This document shows, piece by piece, positions 1-6,874 of a stretch of 17,141 nucleotides of DNA. The notes beneath the pieces were generated by a model. The model searched no databases. It was not told where the DNA came from and saw only the letters and a list, made by a program, of their open reading frames with translations. Numbering within the stretch: position 1 is the first letter of the stretch; every line of letters begins with the position of its first letter. Source of the stretch: Chloroflexi bacterium RBG_13_53_26 (GTDB lineage: Bacteria > Chloroflexota > Dehalococcoidia > UBA2247 > RBG-13-53-26); contig MGMW01000086.1 of the NCBI GenBank assembly GCA_001795035.1, positions 1-17,141 of the forward strand. The letters are read 5' to 3'. Made by a program: the position numbers and the translations under genes.

Positions 1-58
1 AAACATGCTGACCTCATCGTCAGAGTGGCAAACATGCTGACCTCATCGTCAGAGTGGC
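1..58. repeat. Perfect 29-bp tandem duplication at window edge
   Basis: Positions 1-29 and 30-58 are identical and directly adjacent. The unit encodes part of the glycyl radical loop of the following gene fragment. Because 29 is not a multiple of three, the first copy is out of frame with the second. Its place at the very first base makes an assembly end artefact as likely as a real duplication. Confidence 0.9.
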
Positions 59-152
59 AGGCTATGCCGCCTACTTCGTCGACCTGACTAAGTCCCTCCA
101 GGATGACATCATCGCCAGAACAGAACACGCACTGTCATCTACGGAGCCATGA
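30..152 (+). CDS. Glycyl radical enzyme, C-terminal fragment (pyruvate formate-lyase superfamily)
   Basis: The frame from position 30 reads KHADLIVRVAGYAAYFVDL and ends near LQDDIIARTEHALSSTEP, followed by TGA at 150-152. This matches the C-terminal glycyl radical domain of the pyruvate formate-lyase superfamily. The glycine of RVAGY is where an activating radical-SAM enzyme would place the stored radical. The wording (LIVRVAGY-AYFVDL-K-LQD-IIARTE) is closer to the dehydratase/decarboxylase/lyase branch (diol dehydratases, choline lyase, arylsuccinate synthases) than to classical PflB, but 40 residues cannot fix the substrate. The body of the enzyme lies before the window. An in-frame stop at 9-11, caused by the 29-bp duplication, interrupts the frame upstream, so the gene is either frameshifted or distorted by assembly. 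The oxygen sensitivity of this class fits the rubrerythrin-like gene that follows. Confidence 0.75.
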   Translation, partial: KHADLIVRVAGYAAYFVDLTKSLQDDIIARTEHALSSTEP

Positions 153-231
153 TCCACTGCAATGTATGTGACACCAGCACACCGATGAAACAAGGGCATG
201 AGCTGAGGAGAAAGGAGATCAGTCGACAACC

Positions 232-543
232 ATGTCGGAGTCTGAGCGCCATTTAGAGGAAGCTTTCAGTGGAGAATCCCAGGCAAGCCGAAAATACCTT
301 GTCTTTGCCCAGGCTGCAGACAAGGAGGGTCATCCGCAGATGGCCAGATTGCTCAGAGCCGCTGCTGAGGCTGCGACCGTCCATGCCAAGATGTATCAGG
401 AGCTACTGGATCGCCTGGGTCAGAGTGGCGAGACATACCCATACTACGTTTGCCCAGTCTGCGGCTACATCTCGGCAAGGGAAGCGCCCGAAACCTGTCC
501 GGTCTGTGGAGCTCTGGACAAGGTGTTCGAGAAGATCGACTAG
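232..543 (+). CDS. Short rubrerythrin-like protein (half ferritin-like bundle plus rubredoxin domain)
   Basis: 103 residues. Residues 5-63 resemble the first helix pair of rubrerythrin (FSGESQAS with Glu15, then a helix ending in AEAATVHAKM with His51). Residues 72-103 are a rubredoxin-type iron site, CPVCGY at 74-79 and CPVCG at 89-93, with the usual tail. Ordinary rubrerythrins of about 165-190 residues have a second helix pair with further diiron ligands between these parts; here it is absent. The expected ExxH motif reads A48-T-V-H51, so the glutamate ligand is alanine (GCG at 373-375). In the family the protein reduces peroxide in the cytoplasm of anaerobes. This copy could complete a bundle only by dimerising, or may serve as an electron-transfer or vestigial form. 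A GGAG sits about 14 nt before the ATG, longer than ideal. It follows the glycyl radical enzyme by 79 bp on the same strand. Confidence 0.8.
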   Translation: MSESERHLEEAFSGESQASRKYLVFAQAADKEGHPQMARLLRAAAEAATVHAKMYQELLDRLGQSGETYPYYVCPVCGYISAREAPETCPVCGALDKVFEKID

Positions 544-706
544 CCGCCGGCAGGGGTTTTCGGCACAGGTGAGTTGCTAACATGATGCCCGACAAATTTG
601 CTTTCCGCCGCCCATTGAGCCTTGTGAATGGATGGAAATGGTATCCCCCGGGAAGGGTATCGGATTCGCTGGCACTAAGGAGACCACTGAAAGGAGGCTA
701 ACACGG

Positions 707-1144
707 ATGCAACCAGTAGAGTACGTATCGAAGAAGGAAGTCAACAGAGTATGCAAGGAACTCGGAATCAGAGACTGGTCTGCCCTGAAAACGCCAATTG
801 TCACCAGCGCTGAAGCATCCTCAATCCTCAAGATCGTGAACACAGAAGGGATGAAGATACCGGTCGAAGACTTCAAAGCGGGCCTGGAGGTAGAACTGGA
901 GCATGGCACCAGATACCAGGATGCTAATGTGACCAACAACCACCCGATACTGACAGGCAAGATCGTACTTGCGCATCTCAAAGAGACGCTGGACTACTAC
1001 AACCGTCTCGAAGTTGCCGAGATTGAAGGCGACCTGCTGAAAGCCATAAAATCGAAGGATATCAAGAAGATAGAGTCCAAGTACAAGAAGCTCATTGCAG
1101 CCCAACGTCTGCTCTACGAGACAGTGGCAAAACAACTGAAGTAG
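707..1144 (+). CDS. DUF5661 family protein
   Basis: 145 residues. The segment GLEVELEHGTRYQDANVTNN followed by HPILTGKIVLAHLKETLDYYNRLEV carries the hallmark of DUF5661: a short helical domain with an ELEHG motif, an N-x-TN motif, and a GKI-LAHL--DYY-RL helix. A lysine-rich helical tail follows (KSKDIKKIESKYKKLIAAQ). The biochemical role of the family is not known to me; the conserved His, Glu and Asp could bind metal, but that is a guess. The frame is open back to an ATG at 632, but the ATG at 707 has a strong AAGGAGG at 691-697 and begins the conserved part, so I chose it. It is transcribed in the same direction as the rubrerythrin, 163 bp away. No signal peptide or membrane segment. Confidence 0.8.
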   Translation: MQPVEYVSKKEVNRVCKELGIRDWSALKTPIVTSAEASSILKIVNTEGMKIPVEDFKAGLEVELEHGTRYQDANVTNNHPILTGKIVLAHLKETLDYYNRLEVAEIEGDLLKAIKSKDIKKIESKYKKLIAAQRLLYETVAKQLK

Positions 1145-1145
1145 G

Positions 1146-1319
1146 TTAACTGGCGAGACCCCGGCAGCGGTCCCGGCTGACCTGATAACCTGGCGCCCTT
1201 ATCAGGTCGAAGGCAGGTTCGCCGCTCATCTCCGGCACGGCTTCCTTGACGGCTCCTGCAACCGCCAGCAGGGTGGTTTACCAGGTCAACTCGTATCCGG
1301 GGTGATAGACAACCTTCGC
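1146..1319 (-). pseudogene. Remnant of a histone deacetylase/acetylpolyamine amidohydrolase family gene
   Basis: On the minus strand one frame from 1319 reads AKVVYHPGYELTW, a TAA stop, then LLAVAGAVKEAVPEMSGEPA and FDLIRAPGYQVSRDRCRGLAS before a second TAA. The first piece resembles the N-terminus of bacterial HDAC-family proteins. The second resembles their segment around EPAFGLIRPPGHHASPDSCWGF, where the paired catalytic histidines lie; here HH has become YQ. The roughly 70-90 residues normally between the pieces are missing and everything after them is gone, so this is a decayed remnant. It lies directly downstream of the ornithine cyclodeaminase-like gene on the same strand, which suggests a former operon. 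The assignment rests on pattern memory only. Confidence 0.5.
1179..1208. repeat. Perfect 10-bp inverted repeat (stem-loop)
   Basis: GACCTGATAA at 1179-1188 pairs exactly with TTATCAGGTC at 1199-1208 around a 10-nt loop. It lies between the stop of the DUF5661 gene and the convergent cyclodeaminase-like gene, inside the deacetylase remnant. No T-tract follows on either strand, so it would be an atypical terminator or an RNA-stabilising hairpin. Confidence 0.6.
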
Positions 1320-1344
1320 CTGTGCCGTACCACTTCGAGGCAAA

Positions 1345-2301
1345 TCAGACGATGTCCATAGACTGGTAGCCGCCTCTCTCCTTTGCCCGCTGGTATATCA
1401 GCCAGGCCGTGGCTACGTCCTCGATGGCCAGCCCTGTTGAATCGAAGATTGTTATCTCCTGACCATCTCTACGACCGGTTTTGCAGCCGGTGATTATCTC
1501 GCCGAGGGTGGCCCAGACCTGCTCCTTCCTGAAAAGGCCCTGGCGCAGGGGGACATTGATTTCGCCGGCATGACAGGCCTGAGTGAGATCATCCACCACC
1601 ACCCGCGCGGAAGACAGCAGAGTGGGATCCAACTCCTGCTTGCCGGGGGCATCGGCCCCGACTGCATTGATGTGCGTTCCCGACTTGATCCAGGCTGACT
1701 TCACCACTGGTGCTGTCGAGGGCGTCAGCGTGCAGACGATGTCGGACATAGCTGCTTCTTCAGCAGAGGAAGCCTCGACATAGAACTGGGGGAACCGCCT
1801 GACAAAGGCTTCAGCAGCCTGCGGCTGTATATCGTAGACCCTGACCTTCTTCAGGGGGAAGACCAAGGCGTGGGACTGCAGGTGCATGCAGGCCTGACGT
1901 CCGGCTCCGATAAGGCCCAGAGTGCGTGATTCCGGTCGGGCCAGGTATCGGGAGGCATTGGCGGAGGTGGCAGCAGTGCGATAGGCAGTGATCTCGGTGG
2001 CATCCATAATCGCCAGGGGATAGGCGGTGTCCGGGTCACTCAAGATGAGGATACCCATGATGCTGGGCAGGCCCCGCTCATGGTTGGACAGATGCACATT
2101 GACCCACTTCACACCCACCGCGTTTGGCACCGCTGCGGGCATAGCTCTGAAGTCACCCTTGGGGACACGGATGTAGACCTTGGCCGGCATCTGGGCACAG
2201 CCGGAAGCGTAGTCGCGAAAGGCCTGCTCCACCACCCTCATCACCTCCCCCATGTCCAGCAGCTCGGCGACTTCCTTCTTACCCAGTAGCAGCGTGCTCA
2301 T
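1345..2301 (-). CDS. Ornithine cyclodeaminase/mu-crystallin family protein (possibly alanine dehydrogenase type)
   Basis: 318 residues, the normal length for the family. An N-terminal dimerisation part (to about residue 115) contains KVYIRVPKGDFRAMP and the ITAYRTAATSA segment that holds the substrate-binding arginine and lysine region. A Rossmann NAD(P)-binding domain follows with GLIGAGRQA. Later come VGADAPGKQELDP and IFDSTGLAIEDVATA, both family hallmarks. Members convert ornithine to proline plus ammonia, or act as archaeal-type alanine dehydrogenase or as imine/ketimine reductases. GADAPGKQELDP is common in the alanine dehydrogenase-like branch, but the substrate cannot be fixed from sequence. 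ATG start with only a weak Shine-Dalgarno (GAG about 15 nt upstream). A promoter candidate lies at 2329-2358. Cytoplasmic; downstream on the same strand is a deacetylase-like remnant. Confidence 0.88.
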   Translation of the reverse strand: MSTLLLGKKEVAELLDMGEVMRVVEQAFRDYASGCAQMPAKVYIRVPKGDFRAMPAAVPNAVGVKWVNVHLSNHERGLPSIMGILILSDPDTAYPLAIMDATEITAYRTAATSANASRYLARPESRTLGLIGAGRQACMHLQSHALVFPLKKVRVYDIQPQAAEAFVRRFPQFYVEASSAEEAAMSDIVCTLTPSTAPVVKSAWIKSGTHINAVGADAPGKQELDPTLLSSARVVVDDLTQACHAGEINVPLRQGLFRKEQVWATLGEIITGCKTGRRDGQEITIFDSTGLAIEDVATAWLIYQRAKERGGYQSMDIV

Positions 2302-2328
2302 ATGTCGCGCTCAACACTCATCCATCAA

Positions 2329-2358
2329 ATTATTACCCCGCAGGCTGGTTTATGGCAA
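2329..2358 (-). promoter_or_regulatory. Candidate sigma-70 promoter for the cyclodeaminase-like gene
   Basis: On the minus strand TTGCCA (2358-2353), a 17-nt spacer, then TAATAA (2335-2330), or AATAAT (2334-2329) with an 18-nt spacer. It lies about 28 nt before the ATG at 2301, a fitting distance. The match was made by eye. Confidence 0.4.
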
Positions 2359-2369
2359 GTACGCTGAAG

Positions 2370-2398
2370 TTGACTCAGTCTGACACTTTATGTTATCT
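2370..2398 (+). promoter_or_regulatory. Candidate promoter for the PAS kinase-amidase pair
   Basis: TTGACT at 2370-2375 (5 of 6 to consensus), a 17-nt spacer, then a poor -10, TTATCT at 2393-2398. It is back to back with the minus-strand promoter, and the two -35 elements are 11 bp apart, so one regulator could affect both. Confidence 0.3.
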
Positions 2399-2496
2399 TC
2401 CAGAGCAGCGTCCACCCAGTTGCACTTCGACAACGGTACTGTGTACCGCCGAAGCGTTTGCAGGTCGGCGAGTCCAGTCGCCAAACGGAGGTCCCC

Positions 2497-4911
2497 TTGA
2501 GAAAATCAGGGAAAAGCCAGACCGCCTCCGGCTCTGCCCAGCCGGCGGAAGTGCCCAAATCACCAAAGAGGAAACCCAGGGCAGGCTCGGATACGTCAAA
2601 GAACAGGGCAAAGGCAGAAGAGACTTCCGGAGACTCGGCAGAGAACTACAGACTGCTGGTAGAGATAGTCGGCCATGCTGGCGAGGGGATCGCTATACTC
2701 CAGAATCTCGACGGCAAGGACGGGGTGATTATTTCGGCAAGTGCGGAGATCGAGCGGATTCTGGGATACGGCAAAGACGAACTACTGGGCATGACTTTCG
2801 CAGATTTTGTTCATCCAGACAGTGTTGCGGTGCTGACGGATAGATATCGGCGAAGGCAGATGGGGGAAAACATCCTTGCACGCCGCGAGACCCAGGTTCT
2901 GAGGCGTGATGGTTCAGCGATACTGCTTGAAATAGGCGCGACTACAGTCAAGATCAATGGCGAAGTGGCCACATTAGTCTTTGCCAGAGATATCTCCCAC
3001 CACAAGCATATCGAGTCGGTTCTCCGCGAGACGGACAAACATTATCGCCTTATGGCAGAGAACGTCAGCGACGGCATATGGACCACCGACTTGAACCTGA
3101 ACATCACTTATCTGAGTCCGTCGCACGCGCGTCTTCTGGGCTGGAGCGTGGAAGAGGCAGTGAATTTGTCCCTAGAGCTTATGCTGCCCCCTGAGTCTCT
3201 TAAACATGCCATGAAAGTCTATGCAGAACAAGTGGAGACATTAGCGTCGAACCAGGACGATCCCGCGAAGCATTGGCTATTTGAGGTAGAACTGCGCCGC
3301 AAGGATGGCTCCATCATTTGGGTTGAGGAGAAGGTGAACTTCATCCGCGACGATAGCGGCCATCCTATCGGCTTATTGGGTGTTACCAGAGACATCAGCG
3401 AGCGCAAGCAGGCCGAGGATAAAATACGGGAATCAGAAGAGAAGTACCGCCACCTGGTGGAAAACATAAATGCGGTTGTGTATTCTGTAGATACCAAAGG
3501 TGTGACCACCTATATCAGCCCCACGTTTGAGTCGATTTTCGGGCGGAGCACATCAGAATTCATGGGCAGAAGCTTTGCCGAATTCATCTTCCCCGATGAT
3601 TTGCCGGGCTCGATGGAGAACTTCGGGAAGGCCATGTCAGGTTGCCTCAACGAGCCATGGGAATGTCGTATGGTTATGCCCGGCTCCGGTGAGATCTACT
3701 GGGTACAGGGACACAACCGACCTGTCTACGACGGAAACACCGTAGTAGGAATGCAAGGGGTACTTGTGGACATCACAGACCGCAAGCAGGCTGAGGAGGC
3801 GCGCCGGCAGGCTGAGAACAAGTACCGCACACTGGTGGAATCCTCGCCCGATGGAATTCTTACCATCGATCCCGAAGGACATATCATTGACTGCAACACT
3901 GGGGCCTGCAAGCTTCTAGGGTATCCCAGGAGGCACCTCCGAGGTGCAGATCTTCGCCATATGGCTACTGGCAGAACCCTTGCAGCCCAGGCATCTCTGA
4001 GGGCCGATCTTGATTGGGCCGGATTTGCTGAGTTAGAAGTAGAATTGGTGAGCCACGACGGCCGCAAAATCCCTGTATGGGCCAAGATTGTGGAATTGAA
4101 GGGCAAGGAACAGGGCGACTTTCAGCTTGTGGTCTATCTTCGAGATATTGAACAACGGAGAAAGATGGACGAATTGAAGGACGAGTTCATAGGCCTCGTC
4201 TCGCACGAGCTACGCAGCCCTTTAACGGTGATCATGGGAGCCATCAAGACAGCCCTATCTGATGGAGCACATCTATCGCAACAGGAGATGCGGCAACTGC
4301 TCGAAGATGCCGCCTGCGAGGCCGATTCGCTGTCTCATTTACTGGAGAACCTACTGGAACTCTCCAGGGCTCGAGCGCACCGCTTGTTCCTCTACATCAA
4401 ACCTGTGAGCCTGCATGCAGTGGTACAGAAAGCAGTCGAGCAGGTGAGACGTCAATCTTCACTGCATCGGTTTGTAGTAGACTTGCCCGAAGGGCTGCCT
4501 CCGGTTCACGCCGATGAATTGAGACTGGAACGTGTTCTGTACAATCTCCTGGAAAACGGGGTCAAGTATTCTCCTCACGGCAGCAATATACGGGTCTTTG
4601 CCAAAAGGGATGGGGAACTTCTGATTATTGGCGTTAGTGACCAAGGAACCGGCATATCGCCTGAGGATCAGGCCCGACTATTTCAGCCTTTCCAGCGACT
4701 GGGAAGCGCCAAGCTTGGTTGTGCCAGCGGAGCTGGACTGGGTCTCCTGGTGTGTCGGAGGCTGGTGGAAGCCCACGGTGGCAAGATTTGGGTGGAGTCG
4801 GAACTGGGACAGGGTGCTACCTTCTTCTTTACGTTGCCTCCTGAGGTCAAGAAATCAAGAGTATCCTGCCGCGACACAGACCGGACAGGACGGGCTTTGG
4901 GGGGTGAATGA
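2497..4911 (+). CDS. Soluble multi-PAS sensor histidine kinase
   Basis: 804 residues from the chosen TTG start at 2497, which follows GGAGGT at 2487-2492; the frame is open further back to a TTG at 2458 that lacks such a site. A basic, Ser/Pro-rich disordered tail of about 45 residues leads into four PAS domains (about 51-168, 182-302, 316-429, 442-553), several ending in the usual DI(S/T)-RK-QAE linker. The HisKA domain has H-box SHELRSPLT (phospho-accepting His about residue 570). The ATPase domain has LLENGVKYSP, DQGTGI and GAGLGL boxes. No membrane segment or signal peptide is seen, so it should sense a cytoplasmic signal such as redox state, a ligand or a PAS-bound cofactor. No response regulator is adjacent; the nearest is at 13523. 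Its stop overlaps the amidase start by 4 bp. Confidence 0.93.
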   Translation: MRKSGKSQTASGSAQPAEVPKSPKRKPRAGSDTSKNRAKAEETSGDSAENYRLLVEIVGHAGEGIAILQNLDGKDGVIISASAEIERILGYGKDELLGMTFADFVHPDSVAVLTDRYRRRQMGENILARRETQVLRRDGSAILLEIGATTVKINGEVATLVFARDISHHKHIESVLRETDKHYRLMAENVSDGIWTTDLNLNITYLSPSHARLLGWSVEEAVNLSLELMLPPESLKHAMKVYAEQVETLASNQDDPAKHWLFEVELRRKDGSIIWVEEKVNFIRDDSGHPIGLLGVTRDISERKQAEDKIRESEEKYRHLVENINAVVYSVDTKGVTTYISPTFESIFGRSTSEFMGRSFAEFIFPDDLPGSMENFGKAMSGCLNEPWECRMVMPGSGEIYWVQGHNRPVYDGNTVVGMQGVLVDITDRKQAEEARRQAENKYRTLVESSPDGILTIDPEGHIIDCNTGACKLLGYPRRHLRGADLRHMATGRTLAAQASLRADLDWAGFAELEVELVSHDGRKIPVWAKIVELKGKEQGDFQLVVYLRDIEQRRKMDELKDEFIGLVSHELRSPLTVIMGAIKTALSDGAHLSQQEMRQLLEDAACEADSLSHLLENLLELSRARAHRLFLYIKPVSLHAVVQKAVEQVRRQSSLHRFVVDLPEGLPPVHADELRLERVLYNLLENGVKYSPHGSNIRVFAKRDGELLIIGVSDQGTGISPEDQARLFQPFQRLGSAKLGCASGAGLGLLVCRRLVEAHGGKIWVESELGQGATFFFTLPPEVKKSRVSCRDTDRTGRALGGE

Positions 4912-6344
4912 TGTCCCAAACGGACGAACTGGCCTTCATGGATGCTACCACACAGGCTGATCTGGTGCGGCGCAGGGAAATGACTCCCCTGGAACTGGTG
5001 GATGCAACCATTGAGCGCATCGAGCGGTTGAACCCCGTGCTCAATGCTGTGGTCACGCCCATGTATGAACAGGCGCGCAAAGCAGCTTCGAAAGGACTTC
5101 CTCAAGGGCCTTTCACCGGCGTACCTTTCCTGCTCAAGGATCTCATCTCATCGTACGCTGGCGTTCGAATGACGGCAGGATCGGCTTTCCTGCGTGACTA
5201 CGTTCCCGACCACGACAGCGAACTGGTGAGGCGGCAGAAGCAGGCGGGACTGGTCATTCTGGGAAAGACCAACACATCGGAGTTCGGTATCCTCACCACG
5301 GCCGAGCCACGTCTGTTTGGCCCCTGCCACAATCCCTGGAAGACCGACAAATCAAGCGGCGGCTCCAGTGGGGGCTCAGCGGCCGCCGTGGCCTCCGGCA
5401 TGGTTCCCATGGCTCACGGTGGTGATGGCGGCGGATCTCTGCGCATCCCCGCTTCCTGCTGCAGCGTATTCGCTATGAAGCCCACCAGGGCTCGCAATCC
5501 CATGGGGCCGGACTACGGCGATATGTACGGGGGACTGGTAGTAGAGCATGCCCTCACCCGCTCGGTGCGGGACAGTGCTGCGCTTCTTGATGCTACTGCC
5601 GGACCCGATGCGGGCGATCCGTACTGTGCACCACCGCCCGTGCGCCCCTTCGTAAAGGAGGTAGGGGCCGACCCCGGACGGCTGCGCATTGCCTTCACCA
5701 GTGCCGCACCGACAGGGGTGCCGGTCCACGCTGATTGCGTGAGCGCCGTTCGTAAGGCGGCAGCGCTCTGCGCTAACCTGGGCCACGACCTGGAGGAAGC
5801 TACCATATCAGTCGATGCTGAAAGGACGACTGAGGCTTTCGTCACCGCGTTCTCGGCCTGCCTGGCCTGGAATATCGATTACATGGCCAGAGCCACAGGA
5901 CGCACCCCGACACCGGATCAGTTCGAGCCGCTCACCTGGGCATTCTACGAGATGGGGCAACAGCATAGCGCGGCATCCTACCTGCTGGCAGTGACCGATC
6001 TGCAGAAAATAGCGCGGGAGGTCGGGCGCTTCATGGCGAAGTACGACGCCTGGCTCACGCCGACGCTTGCTGAGCCACCTGTGCCTCTGGGTACCTTCGA
6101 CTCACCAACGGAAAACCCTCTCCAGGGGATATTCCGCACAGCGGCATACATACCCTTCACCCCCATCTGCAACTTCACAGGGCAGCCAGCCATGTCCGTG
6201 CCTCTCTTCTGGAACAGCGATGGCTTGCCGATAGGCGTCCACTTCGCCGGACGGTTTGGCGACGAGGCAACCCTGTTCCGCCTGGCAGGGCAGTTGGAGC
6301 AGGCCCGACCCTGGGCAGACAAGCACCCGCCAGTCAGGGCCTGA
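4908..6344 (+). CDS. Amidase signature family hydrolase
   Basis: 478 residues, full length. The Ser-cisSer-Lys triad is visible: Lys77 in LLKDL, Ser153 in GGSSGGSAAAVASG, and the nucleophile Ser177 in HGGDGGGSLRIPASCC. The AHGGDGGGSLRIPASC wording is typical of the branch that includes 6-aminohexanoate-cyclic-dimer hydrolase and broad aliphatic or aryl amidases, rather than GatA: there is no partner GatB/GatC nearby. The protein hydrolyses an amide to acid and ammonia; the substrate is unknown. No signal peptide. The start ATG overlaps the kinase stop (ATGA), so translation is probably coupled to the kinase, and kinase and amidase should share a transcript. Convergent with the small gene at 6361. 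Confidence 0.9.
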   Translation: MMSQTDELAFMDATTQADLVRRREMTPLELVDATIERIERLNPVLNAVVTPMYEQARKAASKGLPQGPFTGVPFLLKDLISSYAGVRMTAGSAFLRDYVPDHDSELVRRQKQAGLVILGKTNTSEFGILTTAEPRLFGPCHNPWKTDKSSGGSSGGSAAAVASGMVPMAHGGDGGGSLRIPASCCSVFAMKPTRARNPMGPDYGDMYGGLVVEHALTRSVRDSAALLDATAGPDAGDPYCAPPPVRPFVKEVGADPGRLRIAFTSAAPTGVPVHADCVSAVRKAAALCANLGHDLEEATISVDAERTTEAFVTAFSACLAWNIDYMARATGRTPTPDQFEPLTWAFYEMGQQHSAASYLLAVTDLQKIAREVGRFMAKYDAWLTPTLAEPPVPLGTFDSPTENPLQGIFRTAAYIPFTPICNFTGQPAMSVPLFWNSDGLPIGVHFAGRFGDEATLFRLAGQLEQARPWADKHPPVRA

Positions 6345-6360
6345 CAGGTGAGACGAAGGC

Positions 6361-6657
6361 TCACTCACGGGGAGCCAGTTCCAGGAGTTGAAGAAGCCGG
6401 AGGTTATTTCTGGCTATCATTGTTGTGGTGGCACGAAGAATGGACTCCATAACCAGAGGAAGGGCTACAACGACCTGATCCGGGGCCTCAAGAGCAAACT
6501 GCGTCCACTCGGCCGACACCTTCCCCTCTGATTCAGTCTCACCATGCAGGTATGCCTGCGCCTGCGATACTATGAGCGTACTCGATTCCTCGACGAGTTT
6601 TCGCATTTCGGCCGCCAGGGTCTCAGCATCCACTAGCGGTTGTATTCTGGCATCCAT
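6361..6657 (-). CDS. Small helical protein of unknown function
   Basis: 98 residues. I do not recognise a family. The sequence is almost wholly helical and acidic in its first half (LVDAETLAAEMRKLVEESS), with a hydrophobic stretch VVVALPLVMESILRATTTMI near residues 63-82 that could be an amphipathic or weak membrane helix, and a LRLLQLLEL tail. The frame is open to 6894, but the ATG at 6657 has a strong GGGGGAG seven bases upstream and the residues before it look noncoding. It converges on the amidase with a 16-bp gap and is divergent from the 4Fe-4S protein gene. Confidence 0.6.
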   Translation of the reverse strand: MDARIQPLVDAETLAAEMRKLVEESSTLIVSQAQAYLHGETESEGKVSAEWTQFALEAPDQVVVALPLVMESILRATTTMIARNNLRLLQLLELAPRE

Positions 6658-6769
6658 AGGTAGTCTCCCCCTTTCTCCATGAAAGTTACTAGGGCAAGCG
6701 CCTTCTGTCAACCGGGGGAGGGCACTATCCATCACCGTTGACGTTGCAGAACAACCGTCACTTTCTGCT

Positions 6770-6798
6770 TTGACCTTGTCGTTTTTCTGTGGTAGGCT
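6770..6798 (+). promoter_or_regulatory. Candidate promoter for the 4Fe-4S protein gene
   Basis: TTGACC at 6770-6775, a 17-nt spacer, and TAGGCT at 6793-6798 (3 of 6). This gives a leader of about 70 nt before the ATG at 6875. The -35 is good and the -10 weak. Confidence 0.35.
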
Positions 6799-6874
6799 GT
6801 CCGCAGGATTTGTCAAAAAGGATGTTCCACGCCGAGTGTGGGATCGCACGGCCAACTGAACAGAGGAGGATAGG

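Noticed and set aside
149..256. 35-codon frame starting MIHCNVCDTS whose ATG overlaps the glycyl radical enzyme stop (ATGA)
   Set aside because: It runs into the rubrerythrin gene in another frame, has no clear ribosome binding site and only one CxxC; it resembles chance coding.
2352..2843. 163-codon plus-strand frame overlapping the kinase start
   Set aside because: Its translation is low-complexity and basic; the overlapping frame carries clear PAS domains, so this is a shadow.
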